Part shown: positions 48,089-56,890 of the stretch, one piece after another | Layout of the letters: the number at the start of each line of letters is the position of its first letter | How positions within the stretch are numbered: the first letter of the stretch is position 1 | Assembly (NCBI RefSeq): GCF_028294535.1 | Contig: NZ_JAQBIE010000007.1 | Location: 145,417 to 209,416 of the forward strand | Direction: 5' to 3' | Origin: Paracoccus onchidii | GTDB taxonomy: Bacteria > Pseudomonadota > Alphaproteobacteria > Rhodobacterales > Rhodobacteraceae | Length of the DNA stretch: 64,000 nucleotides | Notes under the pieces: model-generated | What the model was told of the DNA's origin: nothing | The model's input: the letters and a program-made list of their open reading frames with translations, nothing else | Database searches by the model: none | Program-made: the position numbers and the translations under genes

Positions 48089-50370
48089 GCGCGGATCTCT
48101 TCGGCCTGACGCTCGGCCAGGCGGCGGGCCTGATCGCGCCCGGCCAGATAGGGCAGAGGCCATTCCGTCGCCTCATCGCCAAGCGCGACGGCGGCATGCA
48201 ACGTCCAGTAGGGATCGGCCAGATGCGGGCGTGCCAGACAGACCAGATCGGCCCGCCCCGCCATCAGGATCGAATTCACGTGATCGGGCTCATAGATATT
48301 GCCGACGGCCATGGTCGCGATCCCGGCCTCGTTGCGGATGCGGTCGGAAAACGGCGTCTGGAACATGCGGCCATAGACGGGGCGCGCGTCGGGGGTCGTC
48401 TGTCCGGCGGAGACGTCGATGATATCGGCCCCGGCCTCGCGGAACATGCGGGCAATCTGCACGGCCTCTTCGGGGGTGACGCCGTGATCGCCGATCCAGT
48501 CATTGGCGCTGATCCTGACCGAGATCGGTTTTCCCTGCGGCCATGCCGCGCGCATGGCGGCAAACACCTCCAACGGCCAGCGCATGCGATTGTCCAGCGA
48601 ACCGCCATAATCGTCCCCGCGCCGGTTCGACACCGGCGAGATGAAGCTGCTGATCAGATAGCCATGGGCGGCGTGCAGTTCGATCATGTCGAACCCGGCG
48701 CGTTCGGCCATCCGGGTCGCGGCGACGAATTCGTCGCGGACCTGATCCATCTGCGCCCGTGTCATTTCCTGCGGCACGGCGTTTCCCGCCGACCACGGCA
48801 GGGCCGAGGCCGACATGATCGGCCAGTTCCCATCCGGCAGCGGCTGGTCCATGCCCTGCCAACCGATGCGGGTGCTGCCCTTGCGGCCCGAGTGGCCGAT
48901 CTGACAGCAGATGCGGGCATCGGTTTCCTGATGCACGAAATCGGTGATCTCGCGCCAGGCGGTTTCATGCTCGGGGGCATAGAGACCGGGGCAACCGGGG
49001 GTGATGCGGCCTTCGGGCGACACGCAGGTCATCTCGGTATAGACCAGCCCCGCGCCGCCCTTGGCGCGTTCGCCGTAATGAACCAGATGCCAGTTCGTCG
49101 GCCTGCCCTCGACCGCCTTGTATTGGGCCATGGGCGATACGACGATGCGGTTCTTCAGTGTCATGTCGCGCAACCGATAGGGCGCGAACATCGGCGCGCG
49201 CCCGGCCTGGCCTCCTGCCTGCTGCTGAAACCAGTCCTCGGCCCGGCGCACCCAGTCGGGATCGCGCAGGCGCAGGTTTTCATGGCTGATCCGCTGGCTG
49301 CGCGTCAGCAGCGAATAGGTGAACTGGATCGGGTGCAGGTCGAAATAACGCTCGACCTCTTCGAACCATTCAAGGCTGTTGCGCGCCGCCGATTGCAGGC
49401 GCAGCACCTCGAGCCGGCGTTCTTCCTGATAGCGGGCGAAAGCGCCCTCCATCGTGGGTTCGGAATGCAGGTATTCGGCCAGCGCGATTGCGCTGTCAAA
49501 GGCCAGCCGCGTGCCCGAGCCGATGGAAAAATGCCCCGTCGCCGCCGCATCGCCCATCAGCACGACATTGTCCTTGTACCAGCGGTCGCAGATCACGCGG
49601 GGAAAGTTCATCCACACCGCCGAGCCGCGCAGATGTGCCGCGTTCGACATCAGGTCATGCCCGCCCAGATGATCGGCAAAGACGGATCGGCAGGTCTCGA
49701 CGATCTGGTCCTTGCTCATCCCTTCAAAGCCAAAGCTGTCCCAGGTCTGCTGGCTGCATTCGACGATGAAGGTCGCGGTGTCGTTGTCGAACTGGTAGAC
49801 ATGCGCCCACAGCCAGCCATGTTCGGTGCGTTCGAAGATGAAGGTGAAGGCGTCGTTGAATTTCTGGTGGGTGCCCAGCCAGATGAACTTGCACAGGCGC
49901 ATGTCGATATCGGGCTTGAACACATCCTGATATTCGCTGCGGACCTTGCTGTTCAGACCGTCCGAGGCAACGACCAGATCGTAATCCGCGGCATAGCTTT
50001 CGGCGCTGCCGAATTCGGTTTCAAACCGCATGTCCACGCCCAGTTCGCGGGCGCGATCCTGCAGCAGGGTCAGCATCTTCTTGCGTCCGATCCCGGCAAA
50101 GCCATGCCCGCCCGACACGTCGCGATGGCCGTCGCGGATCACGGCGATATCGTCCCAGTAGATGAAATTGTCGCGGATCGCCTGCGTCGATTGCGGATCG
50201 TTGCGCTGCATCCGTTCCAGCGCGTCATCCGACAGCACGACGCCCCAGCCGAAGGTGTCATTGGCCCGGTTGCGTTCCAGCACCGTGACCTGATGCGCGG
50301 GGTCGCGCAGCTTCATCGAGATCGCGAAATACAGACCCGCAGGCCCACCGCCGAGGCACAGAATCTTCAT
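48085..50370 (-). CDS. Fused 2-aminobenzoyl-CoA monooxygenase/reductase
   Basis: A 761-residue two-domain flavoprotein. Residues about 1-385 form an FAD monooxygenase ([48 protein letters not shown]). Residues about 395-761 form an old-yellow-enzyme NADH:flavin oxidoreductase ([51 protein letters not shown]). This fusion is the hallmark of the enzyme that hydroxylates and then ring-reduces 2-aminobenzoyl-CoA in Azoarcus evansii. It is first in the operon, with an AGGAGG site 9 bases before the ATG. Confidence 0.93.
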   Translation of the reverse strand: MKILCLGGGPAGLYFAISMKLRDPAHQVTVLERNRANDTFGWGVVLSDDALERMQRNDPQSTQAIRDNFIYWDDIAVIRDGHRDVSGGHGFAGIGRKKMLTLLQDRARELGVDMRFETEFGSAESYAADYDLVVASDGLNSKVRSEYQDVFKPDIDMRLCKFIWLGTHQKFNDAFTFIFERTEHGWLWAHVYQFDNDTATFIVECSQQTWDSFGFEGMSKDQIVETCRSVFADHLGGHDLMSNAAHLRGSAVWMNFPRVICDRWYKDNVVLMGDAAATGHFSIGSGTRLAFDSAIALAEYLHSEPTMEGAFARYQEERRLEVLRLQSAARNSLEWFEEVERYFDLHPIQFTYSLLTRSQRISHENLRLRDPDWVRRAEDWFQQQAGGQAGRAPMFAPYRLRDMTLKNRIVVSPMAQYKAVEGRPTNWHLVHYGERAKGGAGLVYTEMTCVSPEGRITPGCPGLYAPEHETAWREITDFVHQETDARICCQIGHSGRKGSTRIGWQGMDQPLPDGNWPIMSASALPWSAGNAVPQEMTRAQMDQVRDEFVAATRMAERAGFDMIELHAAHGYLISSFISPVSNRRGDDYGGSLDNRMRWPLEVFAAMRAAWPQGKPISVRISANDWIGDHGVTPEEAVQIARMFREAGADIIDVSAGQTTPDARPVYGRMFQTPFSDRIRNEAGIATMAVGNIYEPDHVNSILMAGRADLVCLARPHLADPYWTLHAAVALGDEATEWPLPYLAGRDQARRLAERQAEEIRA

Positions 50371-50414
50371 GTCATCTTACCTCCTGTCGGGTGCAGGCTG
50401 ACATGACCGGTTAT

Positions 50415-51104
50415 TTATTTCAAGTTTAAAGTTTCTTGGCGCAGCGCATCGGCGATCAGGGCGGGCACGTCGGGCGCAAGTCCGATCGGGTCCAGACGCG
50501 GGCCGGTGAAGCCCGCCTGATCCAGCGCCTGCGGCAGATCGTCGGTCACATGCTCGGCCCGCAGCGCGAAGAAAGGCAGGCTGACCGCGCGGCTCAGGTC
50601 GCGGGCGGCATCGGCGATGAAGGGTTCCTGTTCGACAAAGCCGGTCACCACGCGGGCGAATTGCGGCGCGATCAGATCGGCCAGCGCCGAGGTGATGTTG
50701 AAGCTGGCCTGCGACCGGCCCGAGCCATGCGCCGACAACAGCAATGTCGTGTCACGGGTGGCCCAACCCTGTTCGGTGGCGGCCTGATGGGCAAGCCGGA
50801 TGATTAGCGGCGGCAATCCCGGATCCGTGCCGAAGGGGCGCATGATGCGGGCCTTCGGGGCCCCGGCCTCGGCCAGTTTGCGCGGCAGCTGCGTACCGGT
50901 GAACCAGCCTTCGGCCATGAACATCGGGTAGATCAGGCTGTGATCGTCGCAGGCGGCGGCCAGCGCGCCCGGCATGGCCAGCGTCGCGCCAAGAACCTGG
51001 CAGCCCGGGTCATGGGCCGCGACCTTGGCGGCCAGATCGCGGATTGCCTGTTCCTGCGGTTCGGGATCGCCGGGCTGCCCGTGGGATACGATGACGGCGC
51101 GCAT
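50415..51104 (-). CDS. cbiX: CbiX-type sirohydrochlorin chelatase
   Basis: A 229-residue CbiX-family protein that inserts cobalt or iron into sirohydrochlorin. N-terminal His8 is in IVSHGQPGD, and a second His is in LLLSAHGSGRSQASF; these occupy the two metal-binding positions of class II chelatases. It forms a TGATG overlap with the DUF4202 gene upstream. Its A/T-rich last codons may reflect a promoter for the next operon. Cobalt (cobalamin) versus iron (siroheme) cannot be decided here. Confidence 0.85.
   Translation of the reverse strand: MRAVIVSHGQPGDPEPQEQAIRDLAAKVAAHDPGCQVLGATLAMPGALAAACDDHSLIYPMFMAEGWFTGTQLPRKLAEAGAPKARIMRPFGTDPGLPPLIIRLAHQAATEQGWATRDTTLLLSAHGSGRSQASFNITSALADLIAPQFARVVTGFVEQEPFIADAARDLSRAVSLPFFALRAEHVTDDLPQALDQAGFTGPRLDPIGLAPDVPALIADALRQETLNLK
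50421..50438. promoter_or_regulatory. Candidate regulatory dyad upstream of the aminobenzoyl-CoA operon
   Basis: CAAG-N10-CTTG inside an A/T-rich block (about 50411-50438) that contrasts with the GC-rich surroundings. It covers the 3' end of cbiX and lies 50-68 bases before the operon's first ATG. A promoter with a MarR site is possible; no clear -35/-10 pair is visible. Confidence 0.3.
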
Positions 51105-51670
51105 CAGTCCTCGCGGAAAAACCGGGCGAAGGCTTCGGGCATCTGGAATTCCGCCAGGGCCTTGGCGCGCCCGTCGGCCGACATCTTGCGGGCGGTCTTT
51201 TCGATGATGCGGGGCATCTTCTCGTCGGGCTGTTCGGCCATGAAATCGCCCAGATACCAGCGGATGAAGGTGAAGCAGATCACATCTTCCAGGGCCTGCA
51301 CCTCGGAGTCGCGCTTCAGGCCCTGCTTGGTCAGCATCTTGCGGACCTGATCGATGTCTTCGCCGTCATAGCCCGCCTCTTCCATGATACCGGAAATGCG
51401 CTTGGCATGGCGACGCCCCTGTTCGGTGCGCCATTGCAGATATCCGGCGCGGTCCATCGGATATGAATCGCGTGGCAGCAACCAGCGTTCGACATGCTGT
51501 CCGCGGCAGGCGATTCGTAGCGCGTCACTGGCGTTCGGGAACAGGCGTTGTTGTTCAGCGGTCATGCGCTGGCCATAAAGCAGGTTGGCGGGCGTGCCGT
51601 GTTCCTGTCGTGGGTCCTTGGCGTTGGCGTCGTCTATCGCGGTGAAGGCCTTGTCGAGGCGGGTGGTCAT
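51104..51670 (-). CDS. DUF4202-family protein
   Basis: A 188-residue cytoplasmic protein. Blocks such as RLDKAFTAIDDANAKDP, ACRGQHVERWLLPRDSYP, YLQWRTEQGRRHAKRI and VICFTFIRWYLGDF match DUF4202, whose function is not known; a similarity to HD-type phosphohydrolases is possible but not shown. It starts at ATG 51670 and overlaps cbiX by one base, suggesting a link to tetrapyrrole metabolism. Divergent nnrU begins 69 bases away. Confidence 0.82.
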   Translation of the reverse strand: MTTRLDKAFTAIDDANAKDPRQEHGTPANLLYGQRMTAEQQRLFPNASDALRIACRGQHVERWLLPRDSYPMDRAGYLQWRTEQGRRHAKRISGIMEEAGYDGEDIDQVRKMLTKQGLKRDSEVQALEDVICFTFIRWYLGDFMAEQPDEKMPRIIEKTARKMSADGRAKALAEFQMPEAFARFFRED

Positions 51671-51739
51671 GGGCAATCTCCGGTTTTCCTGCAGTTTCAC
51701 CTGTTGGCATGGTCGGGGGCAAGCGGGTATCGATGAAAC

Positions 51740-52258
51740 ATGGGTGATTGGCTGATCTATTTTCTGTCCTGGATCTGCTTTCTGGGTGCGCATGTCATGC
51801 CGGCCCGTCCGCATGTCCGGGGCAGGTTGATCGCGATATTGGGCCGGCGCGGCTATCTGATCGGGTTCAGCATACTGTCCCTGATCCTGCTGATATGGCT
51901 GATCCGTGCAGCGGGTGCCGTTGATCGGGTCATGTTGTGGGATTCAGGTGTCGCGGGGCGCTGGCTGATCAATATGATCATGCCGGTCGCGATCCTGACC
52001 GGGGCTTTGTCGGTGGGCATGGCGGGGCTGGTTGCGGCCTTCGCGATCTGGGCAGCTGCGCATTTGATTGCCAATGGAGACCTGGCGCATGTGATGCTGT
52101 TTGCCGGCATGTTGGCCTTTGCGTTGGCCGGGATCAGGCGAACGGGGCTGCCCAATGCGTTTCGGGTCACGCGGTGGCGCCTGTTGGCTGTGCCGGTGCT
52201 GTGGGTCGTGCTGATTGGCTTGCACCCCCTGGTGGTGGGGGTTTCACCCTTGCCCTAG
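51740..52258 (+). CDS. nnrU: NnrU-family membrane protein
   Basis: A 172-residue polytopic membrane protein with about five helices. The family start WLIYFLSWICFLGAHVMPARP and later FAIWAAAHLIANGDLAHVM block, with conserved His residues, fit NnrU, originally found with nitrite and nitric-oxide reduction genes. It is shorter than many NnrU proteins, and no nir or nor gene is in the window, so a denitrification role is not supported by context. A role in haem or carotenoid-like chemistry has been suggested for relatives. Confidence 0.78.
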   Translation: MGDWLIYFLSWICFLGAHVMPARPHVRGRLIAILGRRGYLIGFSILSLILLIWLIRAAGAVDRVMLWDSGVAGRWLINMIMPVAILTGALSVGMAGLVAAFAIWAAAHLIANGDLAHVMLFAGMLAFALAGIRRTGLPNAFRVTRWRLLAVPVLWVVLIGLHPLVVGVSPLP

Positions 52259-52272
52259 GGCGGGCGCGACGA

Positions 52273-53325
52273 TCAGATCAGCCTGAACGGGTCGGGGATG
52301 GCGTCATGCCCTTCAAGGATCAGGTCCGCCATGACCGTCGCGATTCCGGGGGCCATGCCAAACCCGATCTTGAATCCGCCATTGGCCACGAAATGATTGG
52401 CCTTGCCGGGCCAGTGTCCCAACAGCGGAGCACGGGATTTGGCGCGCGGTCGCAGTCCGGCCCATCGGTCGATGACCTGACACCCTTGCAGTTGCGGGCA
52501 GATCGCATGGGCTCGGGCGATGATGCCGTCAAGCAGGGCATCGGGGGCATCATGTTCGAAATCATTTTCCGAAGTCGAGCCGATCGCCGTCGTGCCATCG
52601 GCATGAGGCACGATATGCAAGCTGTCGGCAAAGACCTGTGGCGCAGAAGGGGCCGAAAACCTGATCAGGGCCGATTGTCCCTTGATGCCCTTGCCGACCT
52701 GTCGGTTTAGGTGATGGCCCAGGTCGGCCAAACCGCCGGCCCCGGTCGCCCACAAGGTCGGGCCGCTGGTCTGGCCGGGTTGCATCGGCGTGTTTTCCAC
52801 GATTTCTCCGCCTGCCTTCGTAATCGCCCCGGCCAGCGCGCGCAACGCGGCGCGGGGCGCGATCCGTGCGGTCAGGCCGTCGCGCAGCCACAGGCCCGAT
52901 GGGCTGATTGGCGCCAGCGGTGTTTCGGGGTCGTCGGTCACCTGCATTGGCATCGTCGCGGGCCAACGCGCGCTCGCGGCCCGGATGCGGTCCTGCATTC
53001 GGTCCGCGCTGGTCTTGTCTGGCAGTGGTTGCAGACGCCCGGTGCGCCCAAACCCAGTCGCAATCCCCGAGCGATGCTCGATCTCGGTCCAGAAACTGTC
53101 GGCGGCCAACAGGCTTTCCAGTTGAAACGCCTTTTTGGGGTTCCAGTTGTCGGGTACATGAGGGGCCAGCGCACCGACATGCCCGCCCGAAGACCCTGCG
53201 CCGATGCCCTGCGCCTCGAATACACGGACCTTGTGGCCGCGTCGGGCGATTTCCCATGCGCAGGTCAAACCAAAGATCCCTGCGCCGATGATGGTTACAC
53301 TTGCCAAGCAGGACGCCTTTCCCAT
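52273..53325 (-). CDS. FAD-dependent oxidoreductase, MnmC(o)-like
   Basis: A 350-residue DAO-family flavoprotein. FAD site is VTIIGAGIFGLTCAWEIARR, with GAGSSGGHVGALAPHVPDNW next and the C-terminal GLRPRAKSRAPLLGHWPG and NGGFKIGFGMAPG blocks. It is divergent from mnmD with only 11 bases between the start codons. In E. coli the matching oxidase and methyltransferase are fused as MnmC, so this may be the oxidase half, forming nm5s2U from cmnm5s2U; a glycine/amino-acid oxidase is the alternative. The ATG at 53325 was chosen over one at 53376 inside mnmD. Confidence 0.75.
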   Translation of the reverse strand: MGKASCLASVTIIGAGIFGLTCAWEIARRGHKVRVFEAQGIGAGSSGGHVGALAPHVPDNWNPKKAFQLESLLAADSFWTEIEHRSGIATGFGRTGRLQPLPDKTSADRMQDRIRAASARWPATMPMQVTDDPETPLAPISPSGLWLRDGLTARIAPRAALRALAGAITKAGGEIVENTPMQPGQTSGPTLWATGAGGLADLGHHLNRQVGKGIKGQSALIRFSAPSAPQVFADSLHIVPHADGTTAIGSTSENDFEHDAPDALLDGIIARAHAICPQLQGCQVIDRWAGLRPRAKSRAPLLGHWPGKANHFVANGGFKIGFGMAPGIATVMADLILEGHDAIPDPFRLI

Positions 53326-53336
53326 AGCACAGCCTG

Positions 53337-54026
53337 ATGGGCGATCTAACCGAGAATACGCAGGCGGACCAGCCACAGTTGACCTGGCGCGATGGCGCCG
53401 TGCCGGTTTCGGTGCGGTTCGACGATCCGTATTTCAGCCTGTCGGGCGGATTGGCGGAAACGCGGCATGTCTTTCTGGACGGCAATGACCTGCCAGCGCG
53501 ATTGCATGCGGGGTTTCATGTGGCCGAACTTGGGTTCGGGACTGGCCTGAATTGTCTTGCACTGGCATCTGTCGCGCAGGTTCCCGTCGTGATGACCAGC
53601 TTCGAAGCCTATCCGATGGATGTTGCGCAACTGACGCAGGCTCATGGCGCCTTTCCCGGTTTCGCGGCGCTTTCGGCGCAATTGCGTCAGGGATGGGGGC
53701 AGCCCTGCATTCAGGTCGGGCATGTCCAGCTGCGATTGCAGATCGGGGATGTGCGCCAGACATTGCCGCAATGGGACGGTCAGGCCGATGCATGGTTTCT
53801 GGACGGGTTTTCGCCGGCCAAGAACCCCGAGATGTGGGCCCCCGAGATCATGGCACAGGTCGCAACCCACAGCGCATCGGGGGCGACATTCGCAACCTAT
53901 ACCGCCGCAGGGCATGTGCGCAGGGCGCTGTCCGATGCCGGGTTCGAGGTTGAGCGTCGCAAGGGTTTCGGGTCAAAACGCCACATGTCGGTCGGGCGTC
54001 TGGCCGGTGGCGGGCCTAGCGTCTGA
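53337..54026 (+). CDS. mnmD: tRNA 5-(methylaminomethyl)-2-thiouridylate methyltransferase (MnmD)
   Basis: A 229-residue SAM methyltransferase of the DUF752/MnmC N-terminal type, making mnm5s2U at the wobble base of tRNAs. Signatures are LTWRDGAVPVSVRFDDPYFS, the SAM motif VAELGFGTGLNCLALA, WFLDGFSPAKNPEMW, and GFEVERRKGFGSKRHM at the end. The C-terminal FAD domain found in E. coli MnmC is missing here and an FAD oxidoreductase is encoded divergently. The 3' end overlaps the rhomboid gene by 11 nt. Confidence 0.9.
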   Translation: MGDLTENTQADQPQLTWRDGAVPVSVRFDDPYFSLSGGLAETRHVFLDGNDLPARLHAGFHVAELGFGTGLNCLALASVAQVPVVMTSFEAYPMDVAQLTQAHGAFPGFAALSAQLRQGWGQPCIQVGHVQLRLQIGDVRQTLPQWDGQADAWFLDGFSPAKNPEMWAPEIMAQVATHSASGATFATYTAAGHVRRALSDAGFEVERRKGFGSKRHMSVGRLAGGGPSV

Positions 54027-54741
54027 CGCGCGGAATGCGGGTTGGGGAATAGGTCGCCGCCGCATGGGGTGGATGCCCATGCGTTGCCGCCCAGAAGGTC
54101 GGGCCGCCACGTCTGAGAAACACGGGCAGACAAAGAACGGCCCCGGCGACAAACCCGCCGGCATGGGCCCAATAGGCAACCCCGCCCTCGGAACCGACCA
54201 TGCTGAAGCCGCCGAACAGCTGCAGGCACAGCCACAATCCCAGCACGATCCAGGCGGGCAGGGTGAAAACCTTGAAGAAAATAATGAAAATGGCGACGAT
54301 ATCGACGCGTGCACGTGGAAACATCAGCAGGTATCCCCCCATGACACCTGCGATCGCCCCCGAAGCGCCGACCATCGGAATCGTCGACATCGGCGCGGCG
54401 GCGATCTGGGCGGCGGCGGCCAGCAGGCCAGCCGTCAGGTAGAACAGCAAGAACCCGCCATGGCCCATCTGGTCTTCCAGATTGTCACCAAAGATCCACA
54501 GGAACAGCATGTTCCCGCCCAGATGCATCAATCCGGCATGCAGGAACATATGGCTGAACAGACCCCAGAGATATTCGCCATGCATCACCGCCACAGGATA
54601 GAGGGCCAGTCTTGCCCACAGTTCCTGTCCGCCGCCATTGCCCGGCAGGGTCAGCAGATACATGATGATATTCGCCGCGATCAACATCCATGTGACATAG
54701 GGTTTGCGCAGCGATGGATTGTGATCGCGAATGGGAAACAT
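54016..54741 (-). CDS. Rhomboid-family intramembrane serine protease
   Basis: A 241-residue polytopic protease that cuts transmembrane substrates. The active-site Ser127 is in GASGAIAG and His193 in AHAGGFVAG; the oxyanion residues His73 and Asn77 are in HLGGNMLF. Six membrane segments are visible. The C-terminal tail is rich in Pro, His and Arg. It is convergent with mnmD and has no obvious functional link to it. Confidence 0.9.
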   Translation of the reverse strand: MFPIRDHNPSLRKPYVTWMLIAANIIMYLLTLPGNGGGQELWARLALYPVAVMHGEYLWGLFSHMFLHAGLMHLGGNMLFLWIFGDNLEDQMGHGGFLLFYLTAGLLAAAAQIAAAPMSTIPMVGASGAIAGVMGGYLLMFPRARVDIVAIFIIFFKVFTLPAWIVLGLWLCLQLFGGFSMVGSEGGVAYWAHAGGFVAGAVLCLPVFLRRGGPTFWAATHGHPPHAAATYSPTRIPRVRR

Positions 54742-55054
54742 CAGGGCCAGTTCCTAACAAGGGCGTGTATCTATGGCGCCAATCCTGGCCCGGTTTGTCA
54801 AACGTGACCATCACCTTTCCTCGTCGGGGGTGCAAGCCGCGCCGGGTGTGCGTCCCAGCGGCGATGCCCCCGATGCGTGACCGAAATGCGACAGCTTGGC
54901 TGGCTTTCATGGCAAACTTGGGTCAAAGCGGCTATATGGCAGCTTTGATGCGTATGGCCACGGCTTTGAGGCATTGTTCGGGGCCGTTACGCGCGATGTG
55001 TTGCGATTTTGGGAACGCTGGTGGCGTTTCATGACGATTGGCAAGGATGTTTGC
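54742..55054. other. 313-base region between rhomboid and FMN reductase genes
   Basis: No gene is supported. The frame of the downstream reductase is open from an ATG at 54896, giving 53 extra residues of unfamiliar sequence rich in Phe, Trp and Arg; these look like noise or a weak upstream extension. I see no RNA gene, terminator or clear promoter. Confidence 0.5.
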
Positions 55055-55651
55055 ATGACGCAGGGAAATCGGATCGTGGTGATCCTGGGCTCGATCCGCG
55101 AAGGGCGGATCAATGACCGTGTGGCCGCATGGGTGACAGCACAGCTTGCGGGTCACGGTTTCGAACCTGAAATCCTCGATCCCGCCGATCCTGAACTGTT
55201 GCAGGTGCAGACCGGGGATCCGCAGGCCATCCGGCGCCTCTGCGCCAGAATGGACGGGGCGGATGGTTTTGTGATTGTCACGCCCGAATATAACCACGCT
55301 GAACCCGGGCATCTGAAGACGCTGATAGATTCCGTGACCGCGCAATGGTGGGCCAGGCCGGTCGGTCTGGTTGGATATGGGGGTATTTCGGGCGGCTTGC
55401 GCGCGATCGAAGCCCTTCGGGTCATTCTGGCAGAACTGCACACCGTGACCATTCGCGATACGCTCAGCTTCGCATCGCCTTGGCGACGCTTTGACGAATT
55501 GGGCCGGTTGACCGACCCCGATGATCGCGCAGCGGCCGAGGCGGCCATGGCCGTGTTCGCGCATCGCTTGCGCTGGTGGACCGACACCCTGGCGGATGCC
55601 CGCGTGGCGCGGCCCTATGACCGCCCCGAACCCGAAAAATCAGAGGGCTGA
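55055..55651 (+). CDS. NADPH-dependent FMN reductase family protein
   Basis: A 198-residue flavodoxin-like oxidoreductase. FMN-binding blocks are VVILGSIREGRINDRVA and VIVTPEYNHAEPGHLKTLID, with GLVGYGGISGGLRAIEALR later. Likely a quinone, chromate or azo reductase type; the substrate is unknown. ATG 55055 has AAGGA about 8 bases upstream; ATG 55031 is possible. The next gene begins 1 base after its stop, so both are probably co-transcribed. Confidence 0.87.
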   Translation: MTQGNRIVVILGSIREGRINDRVAAWVTAQLAGHGFEPEILDPADPELLQVQTGDPQAIRRLCARMDGADGFVIVTPEYNHAEPGHLKTLIDSVTAQWWARPVGLVGYGGISGGLRAIEALRVILAELHTVTIRDTLSFASPWRRFDELGRLTDPDDRAAAEAAMAVFAHRLRWWTDTLADARVARPYDRPEPEKSEG

Positions 55652-55652
55652 G

Positions 55653-56873
55653 ATGGATCGTCTGTTGCTGGACCCCCGCGCATGGGGGCTGATGTTTGCG
55701 GCCATGCTGACAATCATGTCCAATGCCACCATCACACCGTCGCTGCCGGGGCTGGAGGCGCGGTTTGCGGATGACCCGCTGGCCCCCATGCTGACCCGGT
55801 TGCTGATTACCGCACCCTCGCTGCTGGTTGCGATCGTTGCCCCCTTTGCGGGCGGGCTGACGGATCGGCTTGGGCGGCGCAAGCCGCTGTTGGTGGGGCT
55901 GATCATCTATGCGGTTGCAGGTACGGCGGGGCTGTATCTGAACTCGATCGAGGCGATCCTGGCCAGCCGGCTGTTTCTGGGCCTGGGCGTGGCCGCGATC
56001 ATGACATCGCAGGCGGCGCTGGTCGGCGACTATTTCGAAGGACCGGCGCGTGGACGATTGCTGGGCTATCAGATGGCCGCGACCAATCTGGGCGGCCTGA
56101 TCTTTGTGACAACGGCAGGGGTGCTGGCATCCTGGGATGCGCGGTTGCCATTCGCGATCTATGGCCTTGCGGCGCTGCTGTTGCCGTTTCTGGCGGCGGT
56201 TCTGCCCGAACCTGTGCGCGATGCGGACGGGGGCGCGGCCCATGCCGGGCAAGACGATGCCGAACCCGGCTGGCAGGCCACCGTTGCCATCATGTCAATT
56301 GCGGCGGGGCTGACCTTTGTCATCTTCTACGCGGTGCCGACGCAGGTGCCGTATCATTTGCAGGCCGAAGGCATGACCGATCCGCGCGCGGCAGGTCTTG
56401 TCATGGGGGCCATGATGTTGGCCGCAGCGTTGATGTCGGTGATTTCGGGGTGGATCAGGCCGTGGCTGGGCCGTATCGGCACGCCGGTCACAGGGTATCT
56501 GTCACTGGCCATCGGCTTTCTGTTGTTGTCTCTGGGGCATTCGCTGCCGGTTGCCATGCTGTCCACCGCGTTTATCGGCACCGGACTGGGCCTGTGCATG
56601 CCCACCTTTATTACCACGGCCTTGAATGTGACTCCGGCCCGGCATCGCGGGTTGGTGTCCGGGCTGGTGACAGCAGCAATTTTTCTGGGTCAGTTCCTCT
56701 CGCCTCTGGCATCACAGCCATTGGTTTCCCATTTGGGGTATTCGGGCGCCTTCAGTGTGGGCGCGATGGGCTATGTCGCGCTGGCGTTGTTGCTGGCCGT
56801 GACGCTGCGGCGGCGGCCGCAACCCGGGAACAAATCGCTGCTCGTCCCGACGCCTCCGGCGCAGCATAAATAG
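55653..56873 (+). CDS. MFS transporter
   Basis: A 406-residue major facilitator with about 12 membrane helices. The loop-2/3 signature GGLTDRLGRRKPLLVG is clear, and the helix-4/5 region contains FEGPARGRLLGYQMA. It resembles drug-efflux or organic-solute MFS proteins. The ATG at 55653 lies 1 base after the FMN reductase stop, suggesting a reductase-exporter pair. Substrate is unknown. Confidence 0.88.
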   Translation: MDRLLLDPRAWGLMFAAMLTIMSNATITPSLPGLEARFADDPLAPMLTRLLITAPSLLVAIVAPFAGGLTDRLGRRKPLLVGLIIYAVAGTAGLYLNSIEAILASRLFLGLGVAAIMTSQAALVGDYFEGPARGRLLGYQMAATNLGGLIFVTTAGVLASWDARLPFAIYGLAALLLPFLAAVLPEPVRDADGGAAHAGQDDAEPGWQATVAIMSIAAGLTFVIFYAVPTQVPYHLQAEGMTDPRAAGLVMGAMMLAAALMSVISGWIRPWLGRIGTPVTGYLSLAIGFLLLSLGHSLPVAMLSTAFIGTGLGLCMPTFITTALNVTPARHRGLVSGLVTAAIFLGQFLSPLASQPLVSHLGYSGAFSVGAMGYVALALLLAVTLRRRPQPGNKSLLVPTPPAQHK

Positions 56874-56890
56874 AACGAGGAACCGGAAAT

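Noticed and set aside
48196..50406. A 736-residue plus-strand frame opposite the aminobenzoyl-CoA monooxygenase/reductase
   Set aside because: The minus strand encodes two recognisable flavoprotein domains; the plus frame has no domain and arises from third-position GC bias.
54896..55054. N-terminal 53-residue extension of the FMN reductase
   Set aside because: No family match, no good ribosome site at 54896, and a proper site precedes ATG 55055.
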